Below are positions 22,500-30,278 of a stretch of DNA of 30,278 nt, piece after piece. How positions within the stretch are numbered: position 1 is the stretch's first letter; the number at the start of each line of letters is the position of its first letter. The notes under the pieces are model-generated. The model made no database searches and was not told where the DNA came from. It saw nothing but the letters and a program-made list of their open reading frames with translations. Origin of the DNA: Candidatus Hebobacteria bacterium (GTDB lineage Bacteria > Armatimonadota > Hebobacteria > Hebobacterales > Hebobacteraceae); contig JALGTT010000003.1 of the NCBI GenBank assembly GCA_029821235.1, positions 1-30,278 on the forward strand, read 5' to 3'. A program made the translations under genes and the position numbers.

Positions 22500-24584
22500 T
22501 CACGCCTTCGCCTCTTCTTTCTCCCGCTTGGCGGCCTCGATGATCGCCGGCGCCAGATGCGGGGGCACCTCCTGGTAGTGCGAAAACTGCATCGAATACT
22601 GCCCCCGGCCTCCGGTCAGCGACCGCAACTCCGAGGCATAACTGGCCATCTCCGCGATGGGCACCAGCGCCTTCACCACTTGCGCCCCGCCCTTGGGTTC
22701 CATCCCCAGGATGCTGCCCCGCTTCGCGTTGAGCATCCCGATGACATCCCCCATCTGGTCGGCCGGCACCACCACCTCCACCTGGACCACCGGCTCCAGC
22801 AGAATGGACTCTCCCTCCTCCAGCGCCTTGTGGAGGGCGAGCGCGCCCGCGATTTTGAACGCCATGTCCGAGGAGTCCACCGGGTGGGAGGACCCGTCGT
22901 CCAGGATACAGCGGATGTCTATCACCGGATAGCCGGCGAGAATGCCGTGCTCGCACGCCTCCCGGATTCCCTTTTCCACCGCGGGGATGAAGTTCCGCGG
23001 CACTGCTCCCCCTTTCACCTCATCCACGAACTCGAAGCCGGCTCCCCGCGGCAGCGGCTCCACCCGCACCCACACATCGCCGAACTGCCCCCGGCCCCCG
23101 GTCTGCTTCTTGTGTCTGCCCTGGACCCGCACCGCCTTTCGGATGGTCTCCCGATAGGCCACCTTGGGCGCCCCCGTCTCCACCTGCACGCCGAACTTCC
23201 GCTCCAGCCGGGACACGACGGACTCCAGATGGAGGTCGCCCAGCCCCTCCAGGACCGTCTCTTTGGTCTCCGGGTTGAGCGAGAACCGGATGGTGGGGTC
23301 CTCCTCCGACAGCCGCGCCAGCGCGGACCCGACTTTGTCCTCATCGGCCCGCGACTTGGCGCGGATCGCCACCGAGAACACCGAACTCGGAAACTCGATC
23401 CCCGGGAGCACGATGGGATTGGATTCGTCGCAGAGGGTGTCTCCGGTGAGGCTGGCGTGGAGTTTCGCCACCAGCGCCATGTCGCCGGCCGTCACCTGGG
23501 GCACTCCCTCGTGCTTGCGGCCCACCGGCACCAGCAGGGGGCCCACCCGCTCCCGCTCGCCGCGGGTGGAGTTGTAGACGGGCGCGTCGCTGTGCAGCGT
23601 TCCCGAGTAGACCCGGAAGTAACTGAGCCTTCCCGCGTAGGGGTCGGCCGTGGTCTTGAAGACGAGGGCGCTGAGGGGAGCACCGGGGTCGCATTCCCGC
23701 TTGACCGCCTCCTCGCTCTGGGGGTTGGTTCCCTCGATCTCCGCCCCCTCCGCGGGGCTGGGGAGGTTGCCGATGATGCAGTCCAGCAGCGCCTCCACGC
23801 CCACCATGCGGGTCCCCGCAACGGCCACCGCGGGCATCACCTTGCCCGCCAGCGTAGCCGCGCGCAGCCCTCTGACGATCTCCTCCGGGGAGAGCGTGTC
23901 CTCCTCGAAGTACTTCTCCATCAACTCGTCGTCGGCCTCCGCCGCCGCCTCGATCAACTTCCGCCGGTATTCCTCCACCGTCTCCGCCATCTCCTCGGGG
24001 ACGGGACCGGAGGTCTCCTTCTCGCCGCTGACGGTATAGGCCACGCCCTTGATCAGGTCCACCACGCCGCGAAGATCGGCCTGCTCCCCCATGGGGATGG
24101 ACACCGCCACGGGGTTGCACCCCAGTTCCTCGCGCACGTCCTCGAGGGCCCGCCCGAAGTCGGTGTTCTCTCTGTCCAGTTTGGTGATGGCGAGCAGCCG
24201 CGGCAGCCCGCGCTCGGCCGCCTCGGTCGCGTAGCGCTCGGTCTGCACCCCCACGCCGGCCGCGGCGTCCACCACCACCACCACTCCGTCCGCCACCCGC
24301 AGCCCGCAGGCTACATCCGCGGCGAAATCCGCGTACCCGGGCGTGTCGAGCAGGTTGATCTTGTACTCGCCCCGCTCCATGGGGAGCAGCGCCAGGGAGA
24401 TGGAGATGTGGCGGCTGGCCTCCTCGGGGTCGGCGTCCGACACCGTGGTCCCCGCATCCACGGACCCGAGCCGGTCGGTGACCCCGGAGGCGTACAGCAT
24501 CGCCTCCGCCAGCGAGGTCTTCCCCGACTGACCGTGCCCTATCAACGCCACGTTTCGCAATCGGTCGCTTCCGTGAACTCTCAT
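22500..24584 (-). CDS. Elongation factor G-like protein (EF-G2 type) inside the spc operon
   Basis: A five-domain translational GTPase of 694 residues, full length for EF-G. G1 is GHGQSGKT (16-23), G3 is DTPGYADF (80-87), G4 is TKLD (134-137). Domain IV starts near the TGGRGQFGDVWVRVEP segment; the C-terminus reads SHYQEVPPHL. These traits match the EF-G-like/EF-G2 group (for example Thermus TTHA1498), not canonical FusA. Canonical EF-G has His in DTPGH and Thr in RGITI; here these are Tyr84 and Ser61, so GTP hydrolysis may be slow or altered. ATG at 24584 follows GGAG; it lies 36 bases after rpsQ and 76 before rplN. Being surrounded by ribosomal genes is very unusual. The main fusA probably lies upstream of tuf, outside the window. 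Function is unknown. Confidence 0.93.
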   Translation of the reverse strand: MRVHGSDRLRNVALIGHGQSGKTSLAEAMLYASGVTDRLGSVDAGTTVSDADPEEASRHISISLALLPMERGEYKINLLDTPGYADFAADVACGLRVADGVVVVVDAAAGVGVQTERYATEAAERGLPRLLAITKLDRENTDFGRALEDVREELGCNPVAVSIPMGEQADLRGVVDLIKGVAYTVSGEKETSGPVPEEMAETVEEYRRKLIEAAAEADDELMEKYFEEDTLSPEEIVRGLRAATLAGKVMPAVAVAGTRMVGVEALLDCIIGNLPSPAEGAEIEGTNPQSEEAVKRECDPGAPLSALVFKTTADPYAGRLSYFRVYSGTLHSDAPVYNSTRGERERVGPLLVPVGRKHEGVPQVTAGDMALVAKLHASLTGDTLCDESNPIVLPGIEFPSSVFSVAIRAKSRADEDKVGSALARLSEEDPTIRFSLNPETKETVLEGLGDLHLESVVSRLERKFGVQVETGAPKVAYRETIRKAVRVQGRHKKQTGGRGQFGDVWVRVEPLPRGAGFEFVDEVKGGAVPRNFIPAVEKGIREACEHGILAGYPVIDIRCILDDGSSHPVDSSDMAFKIAGALALHKALEEGESILLEPVVQVEVVVPADQMGDVIGMLNAKRGSILGMEPKGGAQVVKALVPIAEMASYASELRSLTGGRGQYSMQFSHYQEVPPHLAPAIIEAAKREKEEAKA

Positions 24585-24620
24585 CCTGCCTCTATCTCCA
24601 AACCGCTCTTGCGCAGCATG

Positions 24621-24881
24621 CTACTTGGCCTTCTCCACCACCTTCACCACCCGCCACCGCTTGGTCTTGCTGAGCGGCCGCGTCTCCATCACCTGCACCT
24701 TGTCCCCGACGCCGCACTGATTCTGCTCGTCGTGGGCCTTGAGTTTGCTCCGCCGCCGGATCACCTGGCGGTAGATTGGGTGGCGCACCAGGCGCGTCAC
24801 CTCCACCACCACCGTCTTGTCCATCCGATCGCTGATCACTACGCCTTCACGCACCTTGCGGGCGCCTCGTTCGGCCATCAT
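24621..24881 (-). CDS. rpsQ: 30S ribosomal protein S17
   Basis: Primary 16S rRNA-binding protein with an OB fold. The 86-residue protein has KVREGVVISDRMDKTVVVEV and the ending ETRPLSKTKRWRVVKVVEKAK. It starts at an ATGATG pair at 24881/24878, overlapping the end of rpmC (ATGA type), so translation is coupled. The following gene is an EF-G-like protein instead of the expected rplN. Confidence 0.97.
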   Translation of the reverse strand: MMAERGARKVREGVVISDRMDKTVVVEVTRLVRHPIYRQVIRRRSKLKAHDEQNQCGVGDKVQVMETRPLSKTKRWRVVKVVEKAK

Positions 24882-25090
24882 GCTTCCCTCTGTCCGGCTG
24901 CCTGCGCCTCTCGCTCATGCAGGATGGTGAGAATGCGGGCAATATTCTTCTTCACCTCGCGGAACCGCCGCGGGTTCTCGATCTGCTGCGTAGCGGCGCG
25001 AAACCGCAGGTTGAACAACTCCTGTCTATCCTTGGCGAGTTGCTCCCGCAACTCGGCCAGGGTCATCTCCCTAAGTTGGGCGGCTTTCAT
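24878..25090 (-). CDS. rpmC: 50S ribosomal protein L29
   Basis: Two-helix protein at the exit tunnel. The 70-residue sequence (AQLREMTLAELREQLAKDRQ and FNLRFRAATQQIENPRRFRE) is a normal L29. ATG at 25090 lies 20 bases inside the end of rplP, so the two genes overlap in different frames. Its stop overlaps the rpsQ start. Confidence 0.97.
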   Translation of the reverse strand: MKAAQLREMTLAELREQLAKDRQELFNLRFRAATQQIENPRRFREVKKNIARILTILHEREAQAAGQREA

Positions 25091-25514
25091 GCTCTTCGCT
25101 CCCCAGATCGCTCCTCATCACGAACTTGGTGCCGATCGGCAGTTTGTGGCTGGCCTTGCGCAAGGCCTCCCGGGCGAGCGCCGGCTCCACGCCCCCCATC
25201 TCGAACAGGACCCGTCCCCGCTTCACCACCGCCACCCACTCCTCGGGCGATCCTTTGCCGCTGCCCATTCTCGTCTCCGCCGGCTTGGCGGTCACCGGCT
25301 TGTCCGGAAACACTCGCACCCAGACCTTGCCCGCGCGCCGGATGTACCGGGTCATGGTGACGCGCGCGGCCTCTATCTGTCTGGCGGTCAGCCAGCAGTT
25401 CTCGAGGGCGATCAGGCCGTACTCCCCGAAGGCGATGGTGTTGCCCCGGGTGGCGATGCCCCGCCTATGCCCCCTCTGTTGTTTCCGGTGCTTGACCTTG
25501 GACGGCATCAACAT
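25071..25514 (-). CDS. rplP: 50S ribosomal protein L16
   Basis: Organises the A-site side of the large subunit. Its 147 residues begin MLMPSKVKHRKQQRG as in the family and contain the TARQIEAARVTMTRYIRRAG and MGSGKGSPEEWVAVVKRGRV motifs. ATG at 25514 has AGGAG ten bases upstream, lying inside rpsC. The first 50 bases overlap the 3' end of rpsC, and the last 20 overlap rpmC. The family N-terminus makes this start secure, so the overlap is real. Confidence 0.97.
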   Translation of the reverse strand: MLMPSKVKHRKQQRGHRRGIATRGNTIAFGEYGLIALENCWLTARQIEAARVTMTRYIRRAGKVWVRVFPDKPVTAKPAETRMGSGKGSPEEWVAVVKRGRVLFEMGGVEPALAREALRKASHKLPIGTKFVMRSDLGSEEHESRPT

Positions 25515-26445
25515 CTGGGCTCTGCTCCTGTTTCTCCGGCGTCTCCGGCGCGGGCTCCGGCTGCTGCGCCGCGGCCTGCGGCTCGGCGGCGGGGGTCTGC
25601 TCCTCGCTCGCCGGCGCCGCCGGCGTTGGTTCCTCGACCACCTGGGTGGACGGCGCCTCGGGGGCGGCCGCCTCGGAGATCACCGTCTCCTGGCGGCGCG
25701 CGCCCACCCGCCGCCAGCCCTTACGCGGCCTCTCGGAGGGCGCGGCGGGCGTCTCCGCCTTGGGCTGGACTCCGGCCGGCGGCAACACGTCGCCCCGATA
25801 CACCCAAACCTTTATCCCGATGTTCCCGTAGGCGGTGCGCGCCTCGGTGAAGCCGTAATCTATGTCCGCCCGGAGGGTATGCAGCGGAATCTTGCCGTCT
25901 CGATCCGCGTACCGCCGAGACATCTCCGCTCCCCCGAGCCTGCCCGCCAGCAGCACCTTGATCCCCTTCGCCCCGGCCTTCATGCTCCGCTGCACGGCCT
26001 GTCGCACCGCCCGCTTGAAGGCGATCCGGCGCTCGATCTGTCCGGCGATGTTCTCCGCGACCAGCAACGCGTCCAACTCCGGCTGCGCGACCTCCTGGAC
26101 GTTGATGTTCACCCGCCGCTTCACCAGGCGCTCGATCTCCACGCGGAGGTCCTCCACCCCCCGGCCGCCCCGACCGATGATTATCCCCGGCCGCGCGGTG
26201 TGGAGGGTGAGTTTCAGCAGGTTGGGCGCGCGCTCGATCTCGATGCGGCTGATTCCGGCGTCCCGGGCTCCGCGCCCGCCCCGGCGCGTCCCGCCGTCCC
26301 CGGCGAACCGCTTCCGGAGCAACTTGCGCACCTTGAGATCCTCCAGCGCCCAGTCCGCATACGTGCGCTGCCGAGCATACCAGCGGCTGTCCCAATCCCG
26401 AATATATCCCAGCCGCAGTGCGATCGGATTTACTTTCTGACCCAT
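25465..26445 (-). CDS. rpsC: 30S ribosomal protein S3 with long disordered C-terminal tail
   Basis: Head protein that lines the mRNA entry tunnel and has helicase activity with S4 and S5. The first 220 residues are S3: MGQKVNPIALRLG start, a KH domain with IIGRGGRGVEDL near 90, and the C-terminal domain ending IGIKVWVYRGDV. A 16-residue Gly/Arg-rich stretch is inserted at about 48-63, before ISRIEIERA. From about residue 222 to 326 the protein is a low-complexity Pro/Ala/Glu/Gln tail, so it is about 100 residues longer than common S3. ATG at 26445. The end of the tail overlaps rplP by 50 bases. Confidence 0.96.
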   Translation of the reverse strand: MGQKVNPIALRLGYIRDWDSRWYARQRTYADWALEDLKVRKLLRKRFAGDGGTRRGGRGARDAGISRIEIERAPNLLKLTLHTARPGIIIGRGGRGVEDLRVEIERLVKRRVNINVQEVAQPELDALLVAENIAGQIERRIAFKRAVRQAVQRSMKAGAKGIKVLLAGRLGGAEMSRRYADRDGKIPLHTLRADIDYGFTEARTAYGNIGIKVWVYRGDVLPPAGVQPKAETPAAPSERPRKGWRRVGARRQETVISEAAAPEAPSTQVVEEPTPAAPASEEQTPAAEPQAAAQQPEPAPETPEKQEQSPDVDAVQGQAPETTEGA

Positions 26446-26494
26446 GGTCGCTCCTTGCCTCTCAGACGGAGTCGCGCTCCGTCAACCTCCCCGG

Positions 26495-26833
26495 CTACCG
26501 CTCCTCGTCGCTCAACACCACGCAGATGTGGGTGGTGCGCTTATGCACCATCCCTATCCTGCCGCCGGAGGCCGCTCTCCATCGCTTCATGGTGGGCCCG
26601 GCGTCCGCATAGGCCTGCGCCACCCACAGTTCATCCCGCGCCATACCGTGGTTGTTCTCCGCGTTGGCGGCCGCCGAGTCCATCACCCGGCGGACCACCC
26701 GCGCCGCGCGGTGCGGCAGCGTCGTCAGGAGGCCCTCCGCCTCCCTCAGCGGCAGCCCCTTGATCAGCCGCAGGATCCGCCGCGCCTTTCGCGGCGACAT
26801 TCGTATATAGCGGGCAATTGCTTTGGCTTCCAT
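26495..26833 (-). CDS. rplV: 50S ribosomal protein L22
   Basis: Large-subunit protein whose extended loop lines the exit tunnel and the macrolide pocket. The 112-residue sequence has AIARYIRMSPRKARRILRLI at the start and the tunnel loop KRWRAASGGRIGMVHKRTTH near residue 83. ATG at 26833. It lies 30 bases after rpsS and 49 before rpsC. Normal length. Confidence 0.97.
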   Translation of the reverse strand: MEAKAIARYIRMSPRKARRILRLIKGLPLREAEGLLTTLPHRAARVVRRVMDSAAANAENNHGMARDELWVAQAYADAGPTMKRWRAASGGRIGMVHKRTTHICVVLSDEER

Positions 26834-26863
26834 TCCTCTGACCTACGCCTCCCGGCCAGTCAC

Positions 26864-27148
26864 TCACTTGAGCGCGGTCGAGCGATCGGTGTGATGTCCG
26901 TGGGTGCGGAAATGCCGGGTGGGGGCAAACTCCCCCAGCCGGTGACCCACCATGTTCTCCGTAATCAAGACGGGGATATGTCTCCTGCCGTCGTGCACCG
27001 CGATGGTGTGCCCGATCATCTCCGGCACCACCGTCGAGGCGCGAGACCAGGTCTTGATGATCCGCTTCTCGTTCGCCGCGTTCAGCCGCTCGATCTTGCG
27101 CATCAAACTCGGATGCACGTATGGCCCTTTCTTGAGAGACCTCGCCAT
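26864..27148 (-). CDS. rpsS: 30S ribosomal protein S19
   Basis: Head protein of the small subunit, paired with S13. The 94 residues follow the family exactly: MARSLKKGPYVHPSLMRKIE, TWSRASTVVPEMIGHTIAVH and GHRLGEFAPTRHFRTHG. ATG at 27148; 50 bases after rplB. Confidence 0.98.
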   Translation of the reverse strand: MARSLKKGPYVHPSLMRKIERLNAANEKRIIKTWSRASTVVPEMIGHTIAVHDGRRHIPVLITENMVGHRLGEFAPTRHFRTHGHHTDRSTALK

Positions 27149-27198
27149 CTTGGCTCTTCCCTTCTTCTCTTCGCCTGCGGCCGGAGGGGCCGCCCTTG

Positions 27199-28059
27199 CT
27201 ACTTCGTCCTGCGTCTCCGCACGATGAATCTATCGCTGGGCTTGCGCCCTCTCGTCTTGGTCCCCAGCGCCGGCCTTCCGGTCGGGCTGACCGGCCGCTT
27301 CCGCCCCACCGGGCTGCGGCCCTCGCCGCCGCCGTGCGGGTGGTCCCTCGGGGTCATCGCCACTCCCCGCACGTGGGGCCGCCGGCCCATCCACCGCTTG
27401 CGACCGGCCTTCCCCAGTTTGATATTGCCGTGGTCCGGGTTCCCCACCCGGCCCACCGTGGCGCGGCAGCCGATGTACACCATCCGCATCTCGCCGGAGG
27501 GCATGCGCAGGGTGGCGAATTTTCCCTCCTTCGCCATCAACTGCGCCCCCGCCCCGGCGCTGCGGCACAGTTGGCCGCCCCGCCCCGGAGTCATCTCGAT
27601 GTTGTGCACGATGGTGCCCACCGGCACCGCAAGGAGGGGCAGCGCATTCCCGGGACGCAACTCCAGCACCTCCCCGCCCCGAGCGCGATCGCCCAGCCTG
27701 GTGCCCGACATCACCACATCCCCCACCCGCAGGTCCTCGGGAGCCAGGATGTATCGCTTCTCCCCATCCGCGTAATGCAGAAGGGCGATATTCGCGGTGC
27801 GGTTGGGGTCGTACTCGAGCGCCGCCACCCGCGCCGGAATCATGTCCTTGTTCCGCTTGAAGTCGATCAGCCGGTACTGCCGCTTGTGACCTCCGCCCCG
27901 GAAGCGCGCGCTGATGTGCCCGCCGCTGTCCCGTCCTCCCGTCCGCGTGAGCGGGCGCAGCAAGCTCTTCTCCGGCTCCTTGGTGGAGAGATCGGATCTA
28001 TCCACCACGGTCATGAAGCGCCGAGACGCCGTCACCGGTTTGAAGTTCTTGATCGGCAC
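27199..28059 (-). CDS. rplB: 50S ribosomal protein L2
   Basis: Large-subunit protein at the intersubunit interface, needed for peptidyl transfer. The 286-residue protein has the N-terminal TGGRDSGGHISARFRGGGHK, the central MEMTPGRGGQLCRSAGA-like segment and the conserved DHPHGGGEGRSPVGR motif. Just before that motif it reads GVAMTPRDHP, a Thr in the usual Asn position. GTG at 28059 (MPIKNFKPVT) has GGGAGGAAG upstream; the longer frame to 28140 uses a TTG and is rejected. Confidence 0.98.
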   Translation of the reverse strand: MPIKNFKPVTASRRFMTVVDRSDLSTKEPEKSLLRPLTRTGGRDSGGHISARFRGGGHKRQYRLIDFKRNKDMIPARVAALEYDPNRTANIALLHYADGEKRYILAPEDLRVGDVVMSGTRLGDRARGGEVLELRPGNALPLLAVPVGTIVHNIEMTPGRGGQLCRSAGAGAQLMAKEGKFATLRMPSGEMRMVYIGCRATVGRVGNPDHGNIKLGKAGRKRWMGRRPHVRGVAMTPRDHPHGGGEGRSPVGRKRPVSPTGRPALGTKTRGRKPSDRFIVRRRRTK

Positions 28060-28079
28060 TGGTCTCTTCCTCCCGCTTC

Positions 28080-28388
28080 CTACAGGCCCTCGAAGGCCGG
28101 GATGGTGCCCTCGGACAGGGTAACGATCGCCTTCTTCCAATTCGCCGTGCGGCCCACCGCGCGGCTGGCCCGGCGCCGGTACCCGCCCATCCGGCGGGTC
28201 TTGCCCCGCACCACCATGGTGTGGACCCGCGCCACCCGCGCTCCTTCGAACAACTGCTCGATCGCCCGGCTGATCTCCACTTTGTTGGCGTCCAGCGCCA
28301 CCGCAAACGTGTATTTTCGTTGCGCCGTCTGCGCCACGCTCTTCTCCGTCAGGATCGGCCTCAAGATGATCTCAGTGGGCTCTCTCAT
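28080..28388 (-). CDS. rplW: 50S ribosomal protein L23
   Basis: Exit-tunnel protein that docks trigger factor and SRP. The 102 residues have REPTEIILRPILTEKSV at the start, KYTFAVALDANKVEISRAIE, and the family region RVARVHTMVVRGKTRRMGGY. ATG at 28388 overlaps the rplD stop as ATGA. The open frame extends upstream to 28676 but only through rplD read out of frame. Confidence 0.97.
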   Translation of the reverse strand: MREPTEIILRPILTEKSVAQTAQRKYTFAVALDANKVEISRAIEQLFEGARVARVHTMVVRGKTRRMGGYRRRASRAVGRTANWKKAIVTLSEGTIPAFEGL

Positions 28389-29008
28389 GACAGCCGTGCC
28401 TCCAGGACGGGGAGCGCGTCGGTGCAGATGACCACCTTGCGCGCGGAGAGGACGTCGTGCGCGTTCACCTCGGCCGCCCTCAACACCACCAGCCCGGGCA
28501 GGTTGCGTCCGCACCGCAGGATGTCCTCGTTTCGCTCCCCCAACACCAGCAACACCCGGCCCTCGGCTCCCATTGCACGGAGCAGGGCGGCCAGGCTGCG
28601 AGTCTTCATCTCCGTGAACTCGAAGGGCTCCACCAGCAGCACCTCGCCCGCCTCCGCCTGGGCGCTCAACGCCCATCGCAGCGACTCCTTCTTCAGGCGC
28701 TTCGAGATGCGCTGTCGGTGGCTGCGCGGCTGCGGTCCCATTGCCACCCCGCCGCCCGTCCAGTGGGGAGGGCGCCGGTCACCTACGCGCGCCCGGCCGG
28801 TTCCCTTCTGCCTCCACAACTTCCGGTTGCTGCCGGACACGTCGCCCCGCGGGCGCGCGGCATGGGTGCCCTGCCGCTGTGCCGCCAACTCGGCCAGCAC
28901 CGCCTGGTGCAGCGCGCTCTCATTCGGCTCGGCTCCGAATACCGTCGCCGGGACCGCCATCTCGCCGGCCGCGGCGCCACTGGCATCGAAAAGGGGTAGT
29001 GTGCTCAT
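28385..29008 (-). CDS. rplD: 50S ribosomal protein L4
   Basis: Exit-tunnel protein; in E. coli also a repressor of the S10 operon. The 207-residue protein has the tunnel loop with RKLWRQKGTGRARVGDRRPP and GGGVAMGPQPRSH near residues 62-97, and the C-terminal VLSARKVVICTDAL segment. ATG at 29008 overlaps the rplC stop; the stop overlaps the rplW start. No regulatory leader for L4 binding was seen near rpsJ. Confidence 0.97.
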   Translation of the reverse strand: MSTLPLFDASGAAAGEMAVPATVFGAEPNESALHQAVLAELAAQRQGTHAARPRGDVSGSNRKLWRQKGTGRARVGDRRPPHWTGGGVAMGPQPRSHRQRISKRLKKESLRWALSAQAEAGEVLLVEPFEFTEMKTRSLAALLRAMGAEGRVLLVLGERNEDILRCGRNLPGLVVLRAAEVNAHDVLSARKVVICTDALPVLEARLS

Positions 29009-29691
29009 TCTGACTTGCCCTTCTCGCCGGTCTCACCGCCACCCCGCGGCAGACTGATCAGCACCAGTCCCCCCCTGGGGCCGGGAACGGCCCCCTCCAC
29101 CAGCAGCAGGTTGTCCTTGGCCCTCACCTCCTGCACCCGCAATCCCTTCACCGTCACCTTGACATTGCCCATGTGGCCGGGCTTCTTGGTGCCCGGAAAC
29201 ACCCGCGCCGGATCGGTCGCCCCGCCGGAGGCCGGGCGCCGGTGGGACATCGAGCCGTGTGCCGCCGGCCCGCCGCGGAAGCCGTAGCGCTTCTGGACCC
29301 CCGCGAATCCCTTGCCCTTGGAGATGCCGGTGACGTCCACCCGCTGGCCGGCCGCGAACACGTCCACCGCGATCCGGTCGCCCACCCGGTAGGCATCCGG
29401 GTTCGCCAGGCATACCTCTTTCAGGTGCCGACACGGGGGAATCTCCGCCTTCGCCCTCTCTCCCGCCCGGCGAAAGTGCCCGGTCAGAGGCTTGTTCAGC
29501 CGGCCTGCCTTGACCACTTCCTCGTAGCCGAGTTGAAGCGATTCGCGGCCCTCTCGCCCCGCCTTCCGGCGTTGCACCACCACACAGGGGCCGGCCGAGA
29601 TGACGGTCACCGGAACCAGCCGGCCGTCCTCGGCGAACACCTGCGTCATCGCCAGTTTTCGGCCCAACAGGGCCTGCTCTACCACCTTCAC
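29005..29691 (-). CDS. rplC: 50S ribosomal protein L3
   Basis: Early-assembly protein whose loop reaches the peptidyl-transferase centre. The 228 residues include LLGRKLAMTQVFAEDGRLVP, the KGKGFAGVQKRYGFRGGPAAHG loop and a C-terminal LVEGAVPGPRGGLVLI. GTG at 29691 is used, with AGAGGA six bases upstream; GTG at 29685 is possible. It begins ten bases after rpsJ. Confidence 0.97.
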   Translation of the reverse strand: MKVVEQALLGRKLAMTQVFAEDGRLVPVTVISAGPCVVVQRRKAGREGRESLQLGYEEVVKAGRLNKPLTGHFRRAGERAKAEIPPCRHLKEVCLANPDAYRVGDRIAVDVFAAGQRVDVTGISKGKGFAGVQKRYGFRGGPAAHGSMSHRRPASGGATDPARVFPGTKKPGHMGNVKVTVKGLRVQEVRAKDNLLLVEGAVPGPRGGLVLISLPRGGGETGEKGKSE

Positions 29692-29701
29692 CGCGCTTCC
29701 T

Positions 29702-30031
29702 CTACAACTTGATCTCGATGTCTACGCCACCGGGGAGGTCTATGCGCATCAGCGCGTTGATCGTCTCCGGGCTGGGCTCCAAGATATCGATCAATCGCTT
29801 GTGCGTACGCATCTCGAAGTGCTCCATTGACTCCTTGTCAATGAACGGAGAGCGAATCACACAGAACCGATTGATCTCCGTCGGCAATGGGATGGGGCCG
29901 GCGATCTGGGCGCCGGTCCGCCTTGCCGTATCCACTATCCGCAGCGCCGACTGGTCCAGCACTCGGTGATCGAAGGCCTTCAGGCGGATGCGAATCCGCT
30001 CCCCGGGCCCTCTCCGATCATCTCTACGCAT
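29702..30031 (-). CDS. rpsJ: 30S ribosomal protein S10
   Basis: Small-subunit head protein, also the NusE antitermination partner. The 109-residue protein has IRIRLKAFDHRVLDQSALRI, the GPIPLPTEINRFCVIRSPF loop and ends LPGGVDIEIKL. ATG at 30031 has GGAG eight bases upstream; the N-terminus (MRRDDRRGPGE) is about six residues longer than common forms. It lies 42 bases after tuf, with no promoter visible in between, so the S10 operon seems joined to the str operon. Confidence 0.97.
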   Translation of the reverse strand: MRRDDRRGPGERIRIRLKAFDHRVLDQSALRIVDTARRTGAQIAGPIPLPTEINRFCVIRSPFIDKESMEHFEMRTHKRLIDILEPSPETINALMRIDLPGGVDIEIKL

Positions 30032-30073
30032 TCCAGTGTCTCCCCGCGCTCACTACTCGTCCTCCTCAGGCGA

Positions 30074-30278
<205 letters not shown>

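Noticed and set aside
22359..25850. Very long plus-strand open frame across rplN to rpsC
   Set aside because: It is antisense to well-recognised genes. In GC-rich DNA, the strand opposite true codons is often free of stops; the sequence is His/Arg/Pro-rich and matches no family.

Overview
This window is part of a GC-rich bacterial chromosome. Almost every gene lies on the minus strand, so transcription runs from position 30278 toward position 1. It holds two blocks. The first, 30278 to about 9380, is a nearly unbroken translation supercluster. The second, 9152 to 477, is a complete arginine-biosynthesis operon. A partial sugar isomerase-like gene on the plus strand meets the arginine operon tail to tail at the left edge. 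No tRNA, rRNA, insertion sequence, CRISPR array or phage gene was seen, and no gap between genes exceeds about 230 bases.

Translation block, in transcription order: tuf (3' end only), rpsJ, rplC, rplD, rplW, rplB, rpsS, rplV, rpsC, rplP, rpmC, rpsQ, an EF-G paralogue, rplN, rplX, rplE, rpsZ (zinc-type S14), rpsH, rplF, rplR, rpsE, rpmD, rplO, secY, adk, map, rpmJ, rpsM, rpsK, rpsD, rpoA, rplQ, truA, rplM, rpsI, and a secreted LysM/SH3/NlpC-P60 protein. This is the classical str, S10, spc, alpha and L13-S9 order fused into one run, with short gaps or overlaps and no convincing internal promoter. Four features are unusual. A divergent EF-G-like GTPase sits between S17 and L14. infA is missing between map and rpmJ. 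truA follows rplQ in the same frame and has no ATG, GTG or TTG start at its expected N-terminus. Several ribosomal proteins (S3, L17, L24) carry lineage-type insertions or tails. A 13-bp perfect stem-loop terminator closes the block.

Arginine block, from a promoter with a perfect TATAAT -10 box: argC, argJ, argB, an FmdB-type zinc-ribbon gene, argD, a small three-helix membrane protein, argF, argG, argH. Together the enzymes carry N-acetylglutamate to arginine. ArgJ recycles the acetyl group, and ArgB has the N-terminal helix typical of arginine-inhibited kinases, so a feedback-controlled cyclic pathway is likely. The two non-enzymatic genes embedded in the operon are candidates for an undescribed accessory role.

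Organism: the S14, S4, L36 and L24 proteins all keep zinc-binding cysteines. The gene order fits a deep-branching, GC-rich, Terrabacteria-like lineage; Armatimonadota or a Deinococcota/Chloroflexota neighbour is a guess. I cannot name the phylum from the sequence alone. Start codons given below were read from the sequence; several are GTG or TTG.
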